This document shows, piece by piece, positions 48,401 to 56,430 of a stretch of 64,000 nt of DNA (within the stretch, counting starts at the first letter, position 1; each line of letters starts with the position of its first letter). Under the pieces are notes generated by a model. The model was not told where the DNA came from, did no database searches, and saw nothing but the letters and a program-made list of their open reading frames with translations. The stretch lies in assembly GCA_020152595.1 (NCBI GenBank), contig JAIGNY010003204.1, positions 93,501 through 157,500 on the forward strand. Reading direction: 5' to 3'. Made by a program: the position numbers and the translations under genes. The stretch is from Chiridota heheva. Its lineage: Eukaryota > Echinodermata > Holothuroidea > Apodida > Chiridotidae.

Positions 48401-51400
48401 TGTCATACTTTTCCTAGTTCAATGACCAATTTGCAGTGACCCAGGCTACTACCCAAGCGCCAAGAATGGCAAAAACACTGGACCCCTTCCTCCTACACAG
48501 TTCAGATGGACCGGCAAGAAAAAAAGTACACTCAGATTCCAACCATGCCACACGAACAAGATCTCCCAATGCTCAACCCCCAGTATAAATCTGATATCGT
48601 TTTATGTGTTTCTTTACCAAACAATTAAAGTGAATTTGACCAAAGCTTCTTCCTCCTCCCCCTTCCCCCTCCCAACCAATTTGACCAAAGTGAAGCAAAA
48701 TTGACAGATTTTGGCCATAACTTTCCGATACTGCCATTTTGTATTTTGGTTTTGCAAACTAAAAGGAAATATTTTCTTCAAGAATATTTTGTTATTTTCT
48801 CAGACAATTTTGGACAAAACTTATTGAAACATTTAGTGAAAATATGTGATGCTTTTTATGAACCTACTTTTCTATTGTAAATTATTTACAAAGTTTAGAA
48901 ATCAGAAATGCTGGAAATGTTTTCTATTGCTTCATCATTCCCTATTCTTTCATTTGTAATCGTAAATAATATTGTAGAAGTTTAAGGACATTATTATAAT
49001 TTTATTGATTCCTTCAGTGTCCTCCTCTCCTACCTCACTATCCTAAACATCCTCCCCTCCCCTTCCCCCTCCTGATTCAATGTTCAGGGGCAGGGGGTAG
49101 GGACTTACAATTCTCAGAAAAAATATTAAAGAAACAACACTATAAATATGTAGTTCTCATAACACTGAACTTTTCCAACAGTTTTGTCCAAGATTGTAGT
49201 TCTGGCATTCGCACCTCTTACTAAGAAATGTGCATCATTTTCCTGTTCTTATTCGTACTGTATGACATCTAAAAAATGACTGCTTATATTTTCTTTTTAT
49301 TTCTCGTCAGCTGTCTTTACCAAAATCTCATCCTATATAAGCCTTCGAACTGCCTACGTGTTTTGCCAGCTTACGTTTGCTGTGGGTACTGGGTGTATGG
49401 CACTATTACAAGACAGCGTTGTGGGCACCTTAGTACTCTGTTCAACGTTTGGAATACAGTTCTTTACTATTTTGACTGTGCCAACTTGTCTGGTTGCTCA
49501 TTACCATGAGAGCAAACAGGTAAGTTTACTATTGTAATTTTAGCCTTATCTACTATTTTGAAATCATAGTGTTATTAGGTAGAAGGGCTTACTTAAATGA
49601 ATCAATGGGCACCTTGCAGATATTTCTTTTTGAAAGTTGGTAGGTGTGACACGTAGGAAGGACATACAATGCTGGATACAATTATTTCACCCTTTTTAAT
49701 AACCCCTCGGTAGCAAATGTTGAAAGTTGCAGGCACAAGTCATGACCCAACATTAAAATGGGATACAAGGGGATAAAAGCTGCAAGACATTTTTCCAGGA
49801 TTGTACAGGTAGTCCAAAATCATTGTGCTTCAGTAAACTTGAGGACAAGTAAAGAAACATAAAAACTAATGTAGCTGAATTTTCAAGAATTACCCAAACT
49901 TGTGTGTTTGAAGTGACGGGGTTTTGCTATTTAGGGGTGGAAAGTGTATGTAGCAGACCATGACACCATTTGTCGAAGAAATTCTTTCTGGTCTCCATAC
50001 TAGGGATGGTAGGTGAATGGAGGATGGCAGGTGTAGGTAGGATGGTAGATGCATGGAGGGTGGTGGGTGAATGGAGGGTTGTAGGGGAATGGAAGATGGT
50101 AGGTAAGTGGAGGATTGTAGGTTAATGGAGGATAGTAGGTGAATGGAGGGTTGTAGGTGAATGAAGGGTGGTAGGTAAGTGGAGGATGGTAGGTAAGTAG
50201 AGGATTGTAGGTGAATGGAGGGTTGTAGGTGAATGGAGGGTTGTAGGTGAATGGAGGGTTGTAGGTGAATGGAGGATAGTAGGTGAATGGAGGGTGGCAT
50301 GTGAATGGAGGATGGTAAATGAATGGAGGCTGGTAGGAGAATGGAAGATGGTAGGTAAGTGGAGGGTTGTAAGTAAGTGGAGGGTTGTAGGTGAATGGAG
50401 GGTTGTAGGTGAATGGAGGGTTGTAGGTGAATGGAGGATGGCAGGTGTAGGGAGGATGGTAGATGCATGGAGGGTGGTGGGTGAATGGAGGGTAGTAAGA
50501 GAATGAAAGATGGTAGGGAAGTAAGGGATTGTAGGTTAATGGAGGGTTGTAGGTGAATGGAGGGGGGTAGGTGACTGGAGGATAGTAGGTGAATGGAGGG
50601 TGGTATGTAAATGGAGGATGGTAGATTAATGGAGGTTGGTAGGAGGAGAATGGTATGTGAAAGGAAGGTGGTAGGTGAATAGATGATAGTAGGTGAATGG
50701 AGGATGGTACATTAGGTGAGTGGAGGGTGGTAGGTAAATGGAGGGTGGTAGGTGATTGGAGGGTGGTAGGAGAATAAAAGATGGTAGGTAAGTGGAGGGT
50801 TGTAAATAAGTGGAGGGTTGTAGGTGAATGGAGGGTGGTAGGTGAATGGAGGTTGGTAGGAGGAGAATGGTATGTGAAAGGAAAGTGGTAGGTGAATAGA
50901 TGATAGTAGGTGAATGGAGGATGGTACATTAGGTGAGTGGAGGGTGGTAGGTAAATGGAGGGTGGTAGGTTATTGGAGGGTGATAGGTGAATGGAGGATG
51001 GTAGGTGAATGGAGGGTGATAGGTGAATGGAGGGTGATAGGTGAATGGAGGGTGATATGTGATTGGGGGTTAAGTTAATGGAGTATGGTAGATGAATGTA
51101 GGAGGATGAAAGAATGTTGGGTGGAAGATGGCATAATGATTAGTAAATATAGGGAATGGATTAGGGTGGGATGGTATGGAGAACAGGATGGGATGAAATG
51201 TGGGATTGGGTGGGATAGCATGTAGGACAGGGTGGAATGGCATGTGGGGCAGGGTGACATGGCATGTGGAGCAGGGTGACATGGCATGTGGGACAGGGTG
51301 GCATGTGGTACAGGGAGGGATGGCATGAGGTACAGGGCAGGATGGCATGTTGTGCAGGGAGGGATGGCATGTGGGTCTTGTGGTGGGAAGACATCTGTAT

Positions 51401-51926
51401 TTCATGTATAATTCCCTGCATAGGATAGGATAGGATAGTATGTTGATCGGAGGGTGGAATGTCATGTGGGACAGAAAGTGGAAGGTGTATTATTAGTGGC
51501 GAGAGGATTTGTATCGTTTGTGATGTCAGGTTATAATTGCAATTATAACTGACTCAGAAAATTGACCCAAACCTTAATGTGTACGTTGAAATATCTACCA
51601 ATACAAAAAAAAAAAATCCTTGATAATATTTCATAACCTCACATTTCATTTTATTTTCCTTTTTTCTGTAGTATGTCAGTGGCTCTGGGGGTAATCGGAG
51701 AGGTATTGGTACAGATGTGGCATGCATCGGTGTACAGATCTTCATTGCCCAGATCATCAACTCCACCATCGTTGGACCTCTGATTAATTTATTTGACTCA
51801 CACTTGGTCATCGTCCTTCTGTCTTCCTTTCTGGCGTTTTGTTCAGCCACATTTTCTGCCCTGTGTGTTCTGTACGATGTTGAACCACGGAGGGAGCAGC
51901 CAGGAACCTTGAGTATTGATACATGA
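27624..51926 (+). CDS. SLC45-family MFS transporter, six coding exons, one frameshift
   Basis: Membrane transporter of the SLC45 (proton-coupled sucrose/sugar symporter) family; members transport sugars with H+ across plasma or organelle membranes. The exons give about 628 codons: a Ser-rich cytoplasmic N terminus (1-100), TM1-3 in exon 1, the GRRRPF motif of the TM2-3 loop (about 175-180), TM4 in exon 2, TM5-7 and the long central loop in exon 3, TM8 in exon 4, TM9-10 in exon 5 and TM11-12 in exon 6. The length lies between SLC45A2/A3 and A1/A4. All introns are GT-AG, phase 1 except the last (phase 0). A one-base loss in exon 3 stops the frame, so the allele is either mis-sequenced or non-functional. 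Which paralogue it is cannot be settled by eye; A3 is unlikely because of the GRRRPF/YLIDVC region. Transport substrate is inferred from family only. Confidence 0.93.
28361..28550 (+). repeat. 22-bp tandem repeat, about 8 copies
   Basis: Unit 'ggcgaccactgatcaactgatt' with few changes, in SLC45 intron 1. Confidence 0.92.
28630..28850 (+). repeat. ~68-bp tandem triplication within repeat R3
   Basis: Three nearly identical blocks 'atacctccctgcagacccct...gggagctagacttgttgatg'. The same sequence exists singly and inverted near 1040-1100. Confidence 0.92.
28850..29080 (+). repeat. dispersed repeat R3, remainder of copy 2
   Basis: Continues the similarity to 800-1040 (inverted), including 'aaacaggacaattgctcacc' and 'catgtgaggtaattcat'. 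Confidence 0.65.
29130..29850 (+). repeat. dispersed repeat R1, copy split by a SINE
   Basis: 29150-29395 matches 15-225 and 29690-29740 matches 225-275; the intervening 300 bp is the SINE below. A single unit of the ~98-bp repeat seen at 5.2-6 kb follows at 29730-29830. Confidence 0.75.
29398..29690 (+). mobile_element. tRNA-derived SINE (family S2)
   Basis: Head 'agtggtggctcagtggttaa' (A box) and 'aaccgggttcaatttcc' (B box), followed by a ~230-bp body containing 'gtgatggactggcgtcctgt'. It ends in a short 'tttagctttagctttac' repeat tail. It sits in an R1 repeat whose uninterrupted form is at 1-300. Confidence 0.82.
30398..30470 (+). mobile_element. tRNA-like sequence
   Basis: 'tctagtgtaggggttagcg' and 'cctgggttcaaactctg' resemble A and B boxes at tRNA spacing. 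It is probably a SINE head or tRNA pseudogene. Confidence 0.5.
30470..32130. other. SLC45 intron 1, nothing recognised
   Basis: AT-rich intron sequence with homopolymer patches near 31711-31725 and 31838-31866. No exon or element was supported. Confidence 0.5.
32135..32600 (+). pseudogene. three decayed tandem copies of SLC45 exon 2
   Basis: Copies A (about 32139-32260), B (about 32305-32450) and C (about 32461-32600) each repeat exon 2 and neighbouring intron. Shared pieces are 'ggatttaagcaccaac', 'gccagggcgtacctgactga' and the '..cttccttggtg' donor side. Copy B keeps the acceptor and reads [18 protein letters not shown], but it has one extra base just after the acceptor that would put TAA in frame after splicing. 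A lacks the exon start and C has a damaged one. Confidence 0.88.
32629..32781 (+). CDS. SLC45 coding exon 2
   Basis: 153 bp, acceptor CTTACAG at 32622-32628, donor GTAATA. It encodes TM4 and the conserved loop: [15 protein letters not shown], then [15 protein letters not shown], then TIRTLLGG. It keeps phase 1 on both sides, so losing it would delete 51 residues without shifting frame. Confidence 0.93.
33601..33790 (+). repeat. ~34-bp AT-rich tandem repeat abutting exon 3
   Basis: Five units of 'tatttttgtcacatatatat' plus 'tatcaaatactg'. The last, changed unit contains the exon 3 acceptor ('gtcacctatgtag'). Confidence 0.88.
33793..34322 (+). CDS. SLC45 coding exon 3, with frameshift
   Basis: Encodes [15 protein letters not shown] (TM5), TM6 ([20 protein letters not shown]), the long variable cytoplasmic loop, and TM7 ([20 protein letters not shown]). 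The frame is open to 34199, then shifts in a run of five T (34196-34200) and stops at 34209. The downstream frame continues perfectly from TCC ATT (SIVKMPKEL). The loss is about residue 396. The acceptor has a weak pyrimidine tract; the donor is GTACGT. Confidence 0.92.
34941..35064 (+). repeat. 18-bp tandem repeat, about 7 copies
   Basis: Unit 'ctactatgtcagaacaat' in SLC45 intron 3. Confidence 0.9.
35356..35617 (+). repeat. 19-bp minisatellite, about 12 copies
   Basis: Unit 'cagtcagtacaccctgaca'. Both sub-arrays end in 'cagtcacctgtcaaac' (35411 and 35597), suggesting a higher-order duplication. Confidence 0.95.
35618..35675 (-). mobile_element. S2 SINE head fragment next to the minisatellite
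   Basis: The minus strand reads 'gctgtggctcagtggttaag' then 'gagtcatgctcgtattggag', like the S2 head at 29398. The SINE body is missing where the minisatellite begins. Confidence 0.65.
35820..35890 (+). repeat. CCCCT-rich pyrimidine tract
   Basis: About 65 bp of CCT/CCCCT repeats on the plus strand. Confidence 0.85.
35900..37250. other. SLC45 intron 3, nothing recognised
   Basis: AT-rich; no element or exon supported. A short 'agagggggcatttattaa' tandem repeat begins at about 37265 and runs to 37375. Confidence 0.5.
37385..37658. repeat. (TA)n and (CATA)n microsatellite
   Basis: A long (CATA)n block with TA segments runs up to the left end of the DIRS-like element. Confidence 0.97.
37659..37850 (+). 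repeat. left inverted terminal repeat of DIRS-like element 1
   Basis: Begins 'tttacttcaagttatacctt'. Its inner part ('ctaacgcacttctaaccgaa', 'caagccctgacctcc') recurs inverted at the right end and, diverged, at 54582-54735. Confidence 0.85.
38473..38504. repeat. perfect 13-bp stem hairpin
   Basis: GTCGGAGAGACCC and its exact complement, separated by 6 bp. Confidence 0.85.
38655..38955 (+). repeat. ~155-bp tandem duplication in element 1
   Basis: Two copies share 'cctcgtctctctttagcgtg', 'tccgtaagatcata.ttactttgccgt' in pieces and 'gttcttctctt'. Confidence 0.88.
39060..39900 (+). repeat. cggttcc-type GC-rich array with repeated mini-hairpins
   Basis: Irregular 30-60 bp units built on 'ccatacggttccgcgg' and 'gcccgttgttacgggc'. 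The latter is a 5-bp-stem palindrome (gcccg-6 nt-cgggc) present in about 11 versions. The 228- and 180-codon frames here are repeat artefacts. Shorter arrays of the same motifs recur at 40500-40690. Confidence 0.92.
39950..42300 (+). repeat. five diverged direct modules in element 1
   Basis: Each module has, in order, 'gccattagctacgcagttcc', 'gtgtgaac', 'cgttgaac.tta', 'ttattttcaccagtatcatg' and 'gacaggtcc'. Modules start near 39980, 40825, 41320, 41600 and 42115. The first two extend to about 850 bp, with 'gcagattatgctgcgagtc' and 'gtcggagcacagactccacc'. No coding sense is preserved among them. Confidence 0.82.
42300..43378. other. element 1 interior, unassigned
   Basis: GC-rich, no intact frame. 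It occupies the place where gag or the N-terminal RT would be expected; no motif was recognised. Confidence 0.45.
43379..44130 (+). pseudogene. DIRS-like RT and RNase H remnant of element 1
   Basis: An open piece at 43379-43606 has ...[13 protein letters not shown], resembling the RT LPFG block at about the right distance from a decayed palm. A further piece at about 43780-43860 reads [11 protein letters not shown]..., like the RT connection region. At 44038-44065 DGAS*SRWGTF corresponds to the DAS..GWGAH RNase H block seen better in element 2, with a stop inside. Frame changes separate the pieces. The assignment rests on order and on parallel evidence in element 2. Confidence 0.6.
44130..45060 (+). 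pseudogene. element 1 downstream region, possible recombinase remnant
   Basis: Shares scattered similarity with 56270-57560 of element 2, for example 'catggcttttctgagg' versus 'agcaaggcttttttgagg' and 'tttgcctc.gttactgt.aac'. The tyrosine recombinase of DIRS elements would lie here, but no catalytic tetrad could be identified. Confidence 0.45.
45061..45083 (+). repeat. A-tract
   Basis: An uninterrupted run of about 23 A inside element 1, before the internal complementary region. Confidence 0.9.
45121..45240. repeat. internal complementary region of element 1
   Basis: 45134-45178 is the reverse complement of the left terminus. It adjoins 45181-45230, which is the reverse complement of the right terminus (about 45383-45440). 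The circular-junction logic of DIRS replication predicts exactly such a juxtaposition. Confidence 0.78.
45241..45440 (+). repeat. right inverted terminal repeat of element 1
   Basis: Complement of the left repeat up to 'gaaggtaagtataact', then a unique end 'gctacgcttagcggggtaaa', directly followed by (TA)n. Confidence 0.83.
45441..45471. repeat. (TA)n
   Basis: About 30 bp of TA repeats between the element and exon 4, 38 bp from the acceptor. Confidence 0.95.
45509..45619 (+). CDS. SLC45 coding exon 4
   Basis: 111 bp. A long pyrimidine tract with GTAACAG precedes it and the donor is GTGAGT. It encodes [20 protein letters not shown] and TM8 ([17 protein letters not shown]), matching the family GDP...Y..GV.MGCWGL pattern. 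Phase 1 on both sides. Confidence 0.93.
45620..45670 (+). repeat. triplet of 'gttgtcttccactgt'
   Basis: Three to four 15-bp copies directly after the exon 4 donor. Confidence 0.85.
46026..46105 (+). repeat. terminal fragment of a repeat shared with 48809-48870
   Basis: 'ctacaatcttggacaaaact' starts a ~70-bp block ('gtgaaaatatgtgatgcttt' type) that recurs at 48809-48870. Its 20-bp start is inverted at 49180-49199. Confidence 0.65.
46801..47131. mobile_element. MITE-like element with nested double inverted repeats
   Basis: Outer arms are CGTCCCTCTTTCCGCATACTG... and the complement ending at about 47131 (about 24 of 29 match). Inner arms 46869-46898 and 47042-47071 repeat the same 'tttccgcatactgac' motif. 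Four copies of one motif thus occur as two nested inverted pairs. No open frame. Confidence 0.68.
47280..47370 (-). mobile_element. weak tRNA-like sequence
   Basis: The minus strand includes 'atgggtttgaatcctg' (B-box-like) preceded by 'gatggggtaccggataatagg' in pieces. A-box spacing is plausible but weak. Confidence 0.3.
47380..48170. other. SLC45 intron 4, nothing recognised
   Basis: AT-rich with a ggcc-rich patch near 48025-48120. No exon or element supported. Confidence 0.5.
48171..48203. repeat. perfect 14-bp stem hairpin
   Basis: CCTGTGAGGGGGGC and its exact complement around a 5-nt loop 'attgg', in SLC45 intron 4. Confidence 0.9.
48805..49199. mobile_element. possible MITE with 'ggacaaaact' ends
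   Basis: The left part 'acaattttggacaaaactta' and the right end 'agttttgtccaagattgtag' are inverted relatives about 395 bp apart. The better left partner of the right end is at 46026-46045 (20 of 20). Confidence 0.45.
49311..49519 (+). CDS. SLC45 coding exon 5
   Basis: 209 bp, acceptor TCGTCAG, donor GTAAGT; enters phase 1 and leaves phase 0. It encodes [20 protein letters not shown]..., TM9 and TM10 with a short loop, ending HYHESKQ. This matches the '...P..L...YHE' segment of the family. Confidence 0.92.
49995..51060 (+). repeat. 18-bp tandem array, ~1 kb, in SLC45 intron 5
   Basis: Unit 'gtaggtgaatggagggtt' with many variants. A larger block ('aggaggagaatggtatgtga' to 'ggtacattaggtgagtgg') is duplicated at about 50637-50730 and 50866-50950. 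The 309- and 192-codon minus-strand frames exist only because 18 is a multiple of three. Confidence 0.95.
51170..51380 (+). repeat. 'ggcatgtgggacagggtg'-type tandem repeat
   Basis: Irregular 18-24 bp units of similar GGGT/GGCATG composition, distinct from the array on its left. Confidence 0.88.
51672..51926 (+). CDS. SLC45 coding exon 6 (terminal)
   Basis: Acceptor TTTTCTGTAG at 51662-51671. It encodes 84 residues: the loop [19 protein letters not shown]11 ([21 protein letters not shown]) and TM12 ([20 protein letters not shown]), then a short cytoplasmic tail. TGA at 51924-51926. The R-G-x-G-x-D pattern before TM11 is typical of SLC45. Confidence 0.93.
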   Translation, partial: YVSGSGGNRRGIGTDVACIGVQIFIAQIINSTIVGPLINLFDSHLVIVLLSSFLAFCSATFSALCVLYDVEPRREQPGTLSIDT

Positions 51927-52042
51927 TATTGTTATTCCACACACATCATGATGAATGACTCTGGCTGTAAATTTTCAGTCCAATGCATCCAAACTCACCA
52001 GTGTTTATAACTCACTGATGAAAACATTCTTTTAAAAGTCAA

Positions 52043-52048
52043 AATAAA
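52043..52048 (+). promoter_or_regulatory. probable polyadenylation signal of SLC45
   Basis: AATAAA 117 bp after the stop codon. It is the first such signal seen downstream, which would give a short 3' UTR. Confidence 0.5.
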
Positions 52049-52059
52049 TCCTCAGCCCC

Positions 52060-53600
52060 ACATTACATGCATGACTTGGCCCTGCAGTAAGCAAATCCAC
52101 AATACCTGGCTCTTCATGATAAGCTCTATTGTGTGCATATAGATGATTGGGATGCGTAAAATCACTGAACTATCTGTGGTAGGTTTCTTAAATGCTTCTA
52201 GCAGAGTTTAATAGTTATCATTAAGTGTACAAGCTCTTTCCTTTCAGTATGCTATTATAGGGGCATTAATGATATGCCCAATGTGCATCAGATAGGAGAC
52301 GTGTGATGTACAACCATCGATTTTGGCCAAAATTGGCGGTTACAGTGCATACTAAATGGAAAGCGGAGGTACACGTAATGATACCCGCCGAAATGGAGGT
52401 TCTTGCGGGTGAAAAGACTGAAAATTTGTAGCGAGTATTGGGCGTAATGTTTTACAGCTGTGAGGTATTGTGATTGGCTTTTAAAGCATTGAGTTAAAGA
52501 AATCAAAAGGTTTAATCCTGATCGAATGTAATTATTATGGAAGAAAATCACAAAAGAAGAAGGTTATACAGTAAATAGAACAAAATGATCACAAAAACAA
52601 AAAAACAAGAAAATTCTCAGGTTATTATAAAGCCGCCACACATTTTTCCTGTTGGTGTGTTTGATTAAAAATCTATTTCTATGCTTCCATTTCTTAGACA
52701 ACCATTTTCAAAGTTTCATCCGATGGTAATCACTTAACAGGGGAATCTCTTTATTATCTTCATTATAAAAAGATGTTTATTTGAGATCATTTGTGCTTAA
52801 ACAGTACCCTTTCAGGTCGGAAGTTGATGGAGTGGGGGCAGCGTTGACAATTGAACTGAAAATCAACTTGCCTGCAGAGCAGGAGTATCTGAATTTTTGG
52901 TTGTTCTGAAAGAAAATAAGTTTGCAGTGGATTTTTTATTTTTTTTCCTATACATGCATTGTAAATTTTGCTGAAACCAAGTTGTCTATCTGGGGAGGTC
53001 AATCAAATAAATGTCATGGTTACCTAGAGAAAGTTTTTAGTTGTACCTGACAGCCGGACATATGATGTGTCAAACGCTGGTGGAGAGGGTTAAAGGAGAT
53101 GGTGGCTGGAAATTAAGGTATATTTTGACACTTTAGTGTTAAATTGATACAACATATTTTTTGCGCATGCGATGATGCTGAAAACCTTTGGAACAAATGT
53201 TTTAACTAATCATAATAATCATTAATATTTACATAATATTTCAATGACACGATTGTGAAATAGAAGACCTGTATTATTTCAAAATTCTCTTGACTAAGCA
53301 AAAAATGCCCCCACCCGATCGAGAGCTTCAGTAGCAAAACAAACTTTTGAAGGAAACAAAACAATTAATGCATGATTTTCATGTTAGAAAAAAAAAAAAA
53401 AGGATATTACTAACATAAAGTTTGAATATTAATTGCAGCTAATCAGAGCTATAAGGGCTCAAGATTGGATAAGCTATTTATTTTGACACAATCACTGAAA
53501 ATAATCATTCTCTTTAAATTCAACATTTTAAAATCTGAAATAAAAAAGTATTCAGTCAATTATCCAGTATTTTATGTTACCCTTTCCATAGATTAAAATT
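52060..53600. other. no gene seen
   Basis: AT-rich 3' flank of SLC45. No domain, repeat array or element recognised. Confidence 0.5.
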
Positions 53601-53607
53601 TACTTTT

Positions 53608-54230
53608 GGGCCATTCTGTGAGACACAGACTGCGGAATAGCCCATCTGCCAGGGCCATTCTGCGAGACACAGACTGCGGAATAGCCCATCTGCTAGGCCA
53701 TTCTGTGAGACACAGACTGCGGAATAGCCCATCTGCTAGGGCCATTCTGCGAGACACAGACTGCAAAATAGCCCATCTGCTAGGGCCATTCTGTGAGACA
53801 CAGACTGCGGAATAGCCCATCTGCTAGGGCCATTCTGCGAGACACAGACTGCGGAATAGCCCATCTGCTAGGGCCATTCTAGAGACACAGACTCGGAATA
53901 GCCCATCTGCTAGGGCCATTCTGCGAGACACAGACTGCGGAATAGCCCATCTGCTAGGGCCATTCTGTGAGACACAGACTGCGGAATAGCCCATCTGCTA
54001 GGGCCATTCTGCGAGACAGACTGCGGAATAGCCCATCTGCTATGGCCATTCTGTGAGACACAGACTGCGGAATAGCCCATCTGCTAGGGCCATTCTGCGA
54101 GACACAGACTGCGTAATAGCCCATCTGCTAGGGCCATTCTGCGAGACACAGACTGCGGAATAACCCATCTGCTAGGGCCATTCTGTGAGACACAGACTGC
54201 GGAATAGCCCATCTGCTAGGGCCATTCCGT
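53608..54230 (+). repeat. 45-bp tandem array, about 14 copies
   Basis: Unit 'gggccattctgcgagacaca' then 'gactgcggaatagcccatctgcta'. Small indels occur in some units (for example 53878-53900). The open frames on both strands are repeat artefacts. Confidence 0.97.
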
Positions 54231-55229
54231 TCTGTATGACAAAGATTTCAAAATAACCCCTAGAAGATCCCTAGGAGACCCTAGGGGTCTTCTAGGGCCA
54301 TTCCAGAGCTCATTCCACCGCCCTTTTGTGAATTGTATTTTTTTGTGAATTCAAATTGAATCATGCTACTAATATGGTATTATTTTTTTAATTATTCATT
54401 CAACTTATTTGTAAATTTAGGAAAAGACCATATTCTCAATTATTTGATCATCATTATTTTGTGTGAATTTTTGCAGCTGATTGCCATTGCAAACTCAGGG
54501 GAAAATATTTATTTTATGAAAGTTCATTATATTTTGTGCCAATTTTTGCAGCTGAAAATCAAACAAAATTAGTATAACATATTTACTTGAAGTTATACCT
54601 TACCTTCCATGCTATAAATATGCAATCTGGTCCATGACCTGATTCTAACACACTTCTAACCGACCTTAAAAACATAGTTACCAGTCCAGGCCTGACTTCC
54701 ATAATACCTCTAATAACCCTCACTCCTTTTCAGCGCATTGTTTTAACAACATTGCTGGAACAGGTCTAAAATTTTCTTTATAAAATATTCACCTTTTTCT
54801 GACAATTTTCTTCCTTTGCAGCTCCTACCATGCCGGTTTTTCCACTGTTCTCTCGTCTACTCTTTTCATGTTTCCTGTAGTTTGGAGTGTTTTTACTTCC
54901 ATCTGTACAAGACGGACGGCTAGAATGAGAGAGTTTCACTCTCGCAATGGGTGTTTTTAGTCCCTAGAGAACCCGGTGTGCCTGTTTAGAGGACCCCAAT
55001 CCCGTTTTTTCACCCTAGGCCCGCCTTTCCACGAGGATAGCCTAGCGTTATACAGTGCATTGTATTAACATGTTAGGATGTCTTCAGTACAGGTTCTTGT
55101 ATGCATTAGACAAACTTCACGTTTCGATGTTGGCGCATGTGCAAGAGGTTGAGGTTTCCACAGGGTGAGTGAGGAGTCAGCTTCTACCAGCTCCATGGAG
55201 CTACAGTTTGCGGAGACCTCTGCCATCCT

Positions 55230-55500
55230 GGACTGTACACTAGGCCATTTATGGCCACCAGAAGAGAGAATTCTAGCCGTGAAGGCGATAGCGCTTTGCT
55301 CCTCTCACTGCAAACGTCTCTGGCGAGAGACTGGCTGAGGCACATAGTCCGCTATGCTAGTCTGGTGAACATAATCCCCATGTGCAAGTTTCACATGAGG
55401 AACCTACGCCCCCTTCTGCTAGACCTTTGGCAGTCCCTTCCAGGACACTTCAGTACCCCCGCTACACACTTTCAGACAATGGCCACCCACATTTAGTGGT
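55230..55500 (+). pseudogene. element 2 RT connection region
   Basis: An open piece reads LARDWLRHIVRYASLVNIIP, then FHMRNLRPLLLDLW. DIRS-type RTs have a similar '...lPl..lh.RpLq..L...W' block just before RNase H. Confidence 0.65.
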
Positions 55501-55680
55501 GGTGCGGACACTCCCACCTGTCGTGCGGAGCAAAGTTTCCCCCCATCATACCTTCATTGCCAGTCCTGACGGATGCGTCTTGGACGGGGTAGGGAGCACA
55601 TTCTATGTGACCCCCAATGACAGGTACTTGGCCTATTTCACAGATAGTATTCCGGGCATTTTTACATTTTACCATTAGTG
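55500..55680 (+). pseudogene. element 2 RNase H remnant
   Basis: In the frame through 55557-55601 the translation is LPVLTDASWTG*GAH, the characteristic T-D-A-S..G-W-G-A-H block of retroelement RNase H. The Trp is replaced by a TAG stop at 55590-55592. This is the strongest protein evidence for the retroelement nature of both elements. Confidence 0.8.
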
Positions 55681-55737
55681 CTGAGCAAAGCAATTCAGAT
55701 AAGCGCCGACTTTACACCTCTGTTGTGGTCTCTCTCT

Positions 55738-55912
55738 TTCAGACAGAGAGGAACAGGGTGCAGGAGTTTCTGGAATCCTTCCTCTTGTCTTGGCACAAGA
55801 TGAACTATGTCATAGGAGTTTCTGGAATCCTTCCTCTTGTCTTGGCACAAGATGAACTAGGTCATAGGAGTTTCTGGAATCCTTCCTCTTGTCTTGGCAC
55901 AAGATGAACAAG
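55738..55912 (+). repeat. ~56-bp triplication in element 2
   Basis: Three copies of 'aggagtttctggaatccttc' followed by 'ctcttgtcttggcacaagatgaac'. Confidence 0.93.
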
Positions 55913-55949
55913 GTCATAGGTCATCCTTTAGGCCGCTCACCACTTGGGC

Positions 55950-56430
55950 TAAGAGAACATGATAATGGATCCTTCCTCTCGCATCATTGGAACTCCGATA
56001 GGATGGGTGTGCTTCACACAAGTGACCAAAGTAATCTGGACTTCATTCGGCCTCCCAGACATAGACCAGTCCGCGTCCATGGACGATCATAAGCTATCAT
56101 TTTTCTGCGTCTTACCTCCTGACCCGCGGGTTTTAGAGTCAACGCATTCCCTTTCAAAGGTACTCACTATGTGAGCTACATTTTCCGCCTTTCGCATTGG
56201 TACCGAGGGTACTAAGCAGGGCAATGTACAACCGGTAGTGCCCATTTTGGCCCGGCCAACTGCATTTTTTTCAGCTGCTCGAAACTTTTTGCAGGCTTTT
56301 AGTATGAGCCTCTGGTCAGACTTTTGTCTCTTTCCCGGGCTCCTGCAAACTGCACCACAGTCCCAGAACACTTTGTTTGACTGTGTGGCCTCTGTTTGCC
56401 AATCCTTGGCATAGCAAGGCTTTTTTGAGG
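55950..56430 (+). pseudogene. element 2 polymerase C-terminal region
   Basis: The 55959-56174 piece reads FGLPDIDQSAS..., then HKLSFFCVLPPDPRVLE. DIRS-type polyproteins carry a conserved 'FG.P.iDlFAs...n.klp.f....pdp' block after RNase H. It continues in other frames as VVPILARPTAFFSA and LWSDFCLFPGLLQ, again fitting the family order. Confidence 0.7.

Noticed and set aside
49890..50929. 309- and 192-codon minus-strand frames rich in Pro/Tyr/Ser/His
   Set aside because: They arise from an 18-bp tandem repeat, are open in several frames at once, and lie in an SLC45 intron.
53593..53820. Frames on both strands in the 45-bp array
   Set aside because: The repeat length is divisible by three, which explains the lack of stops.
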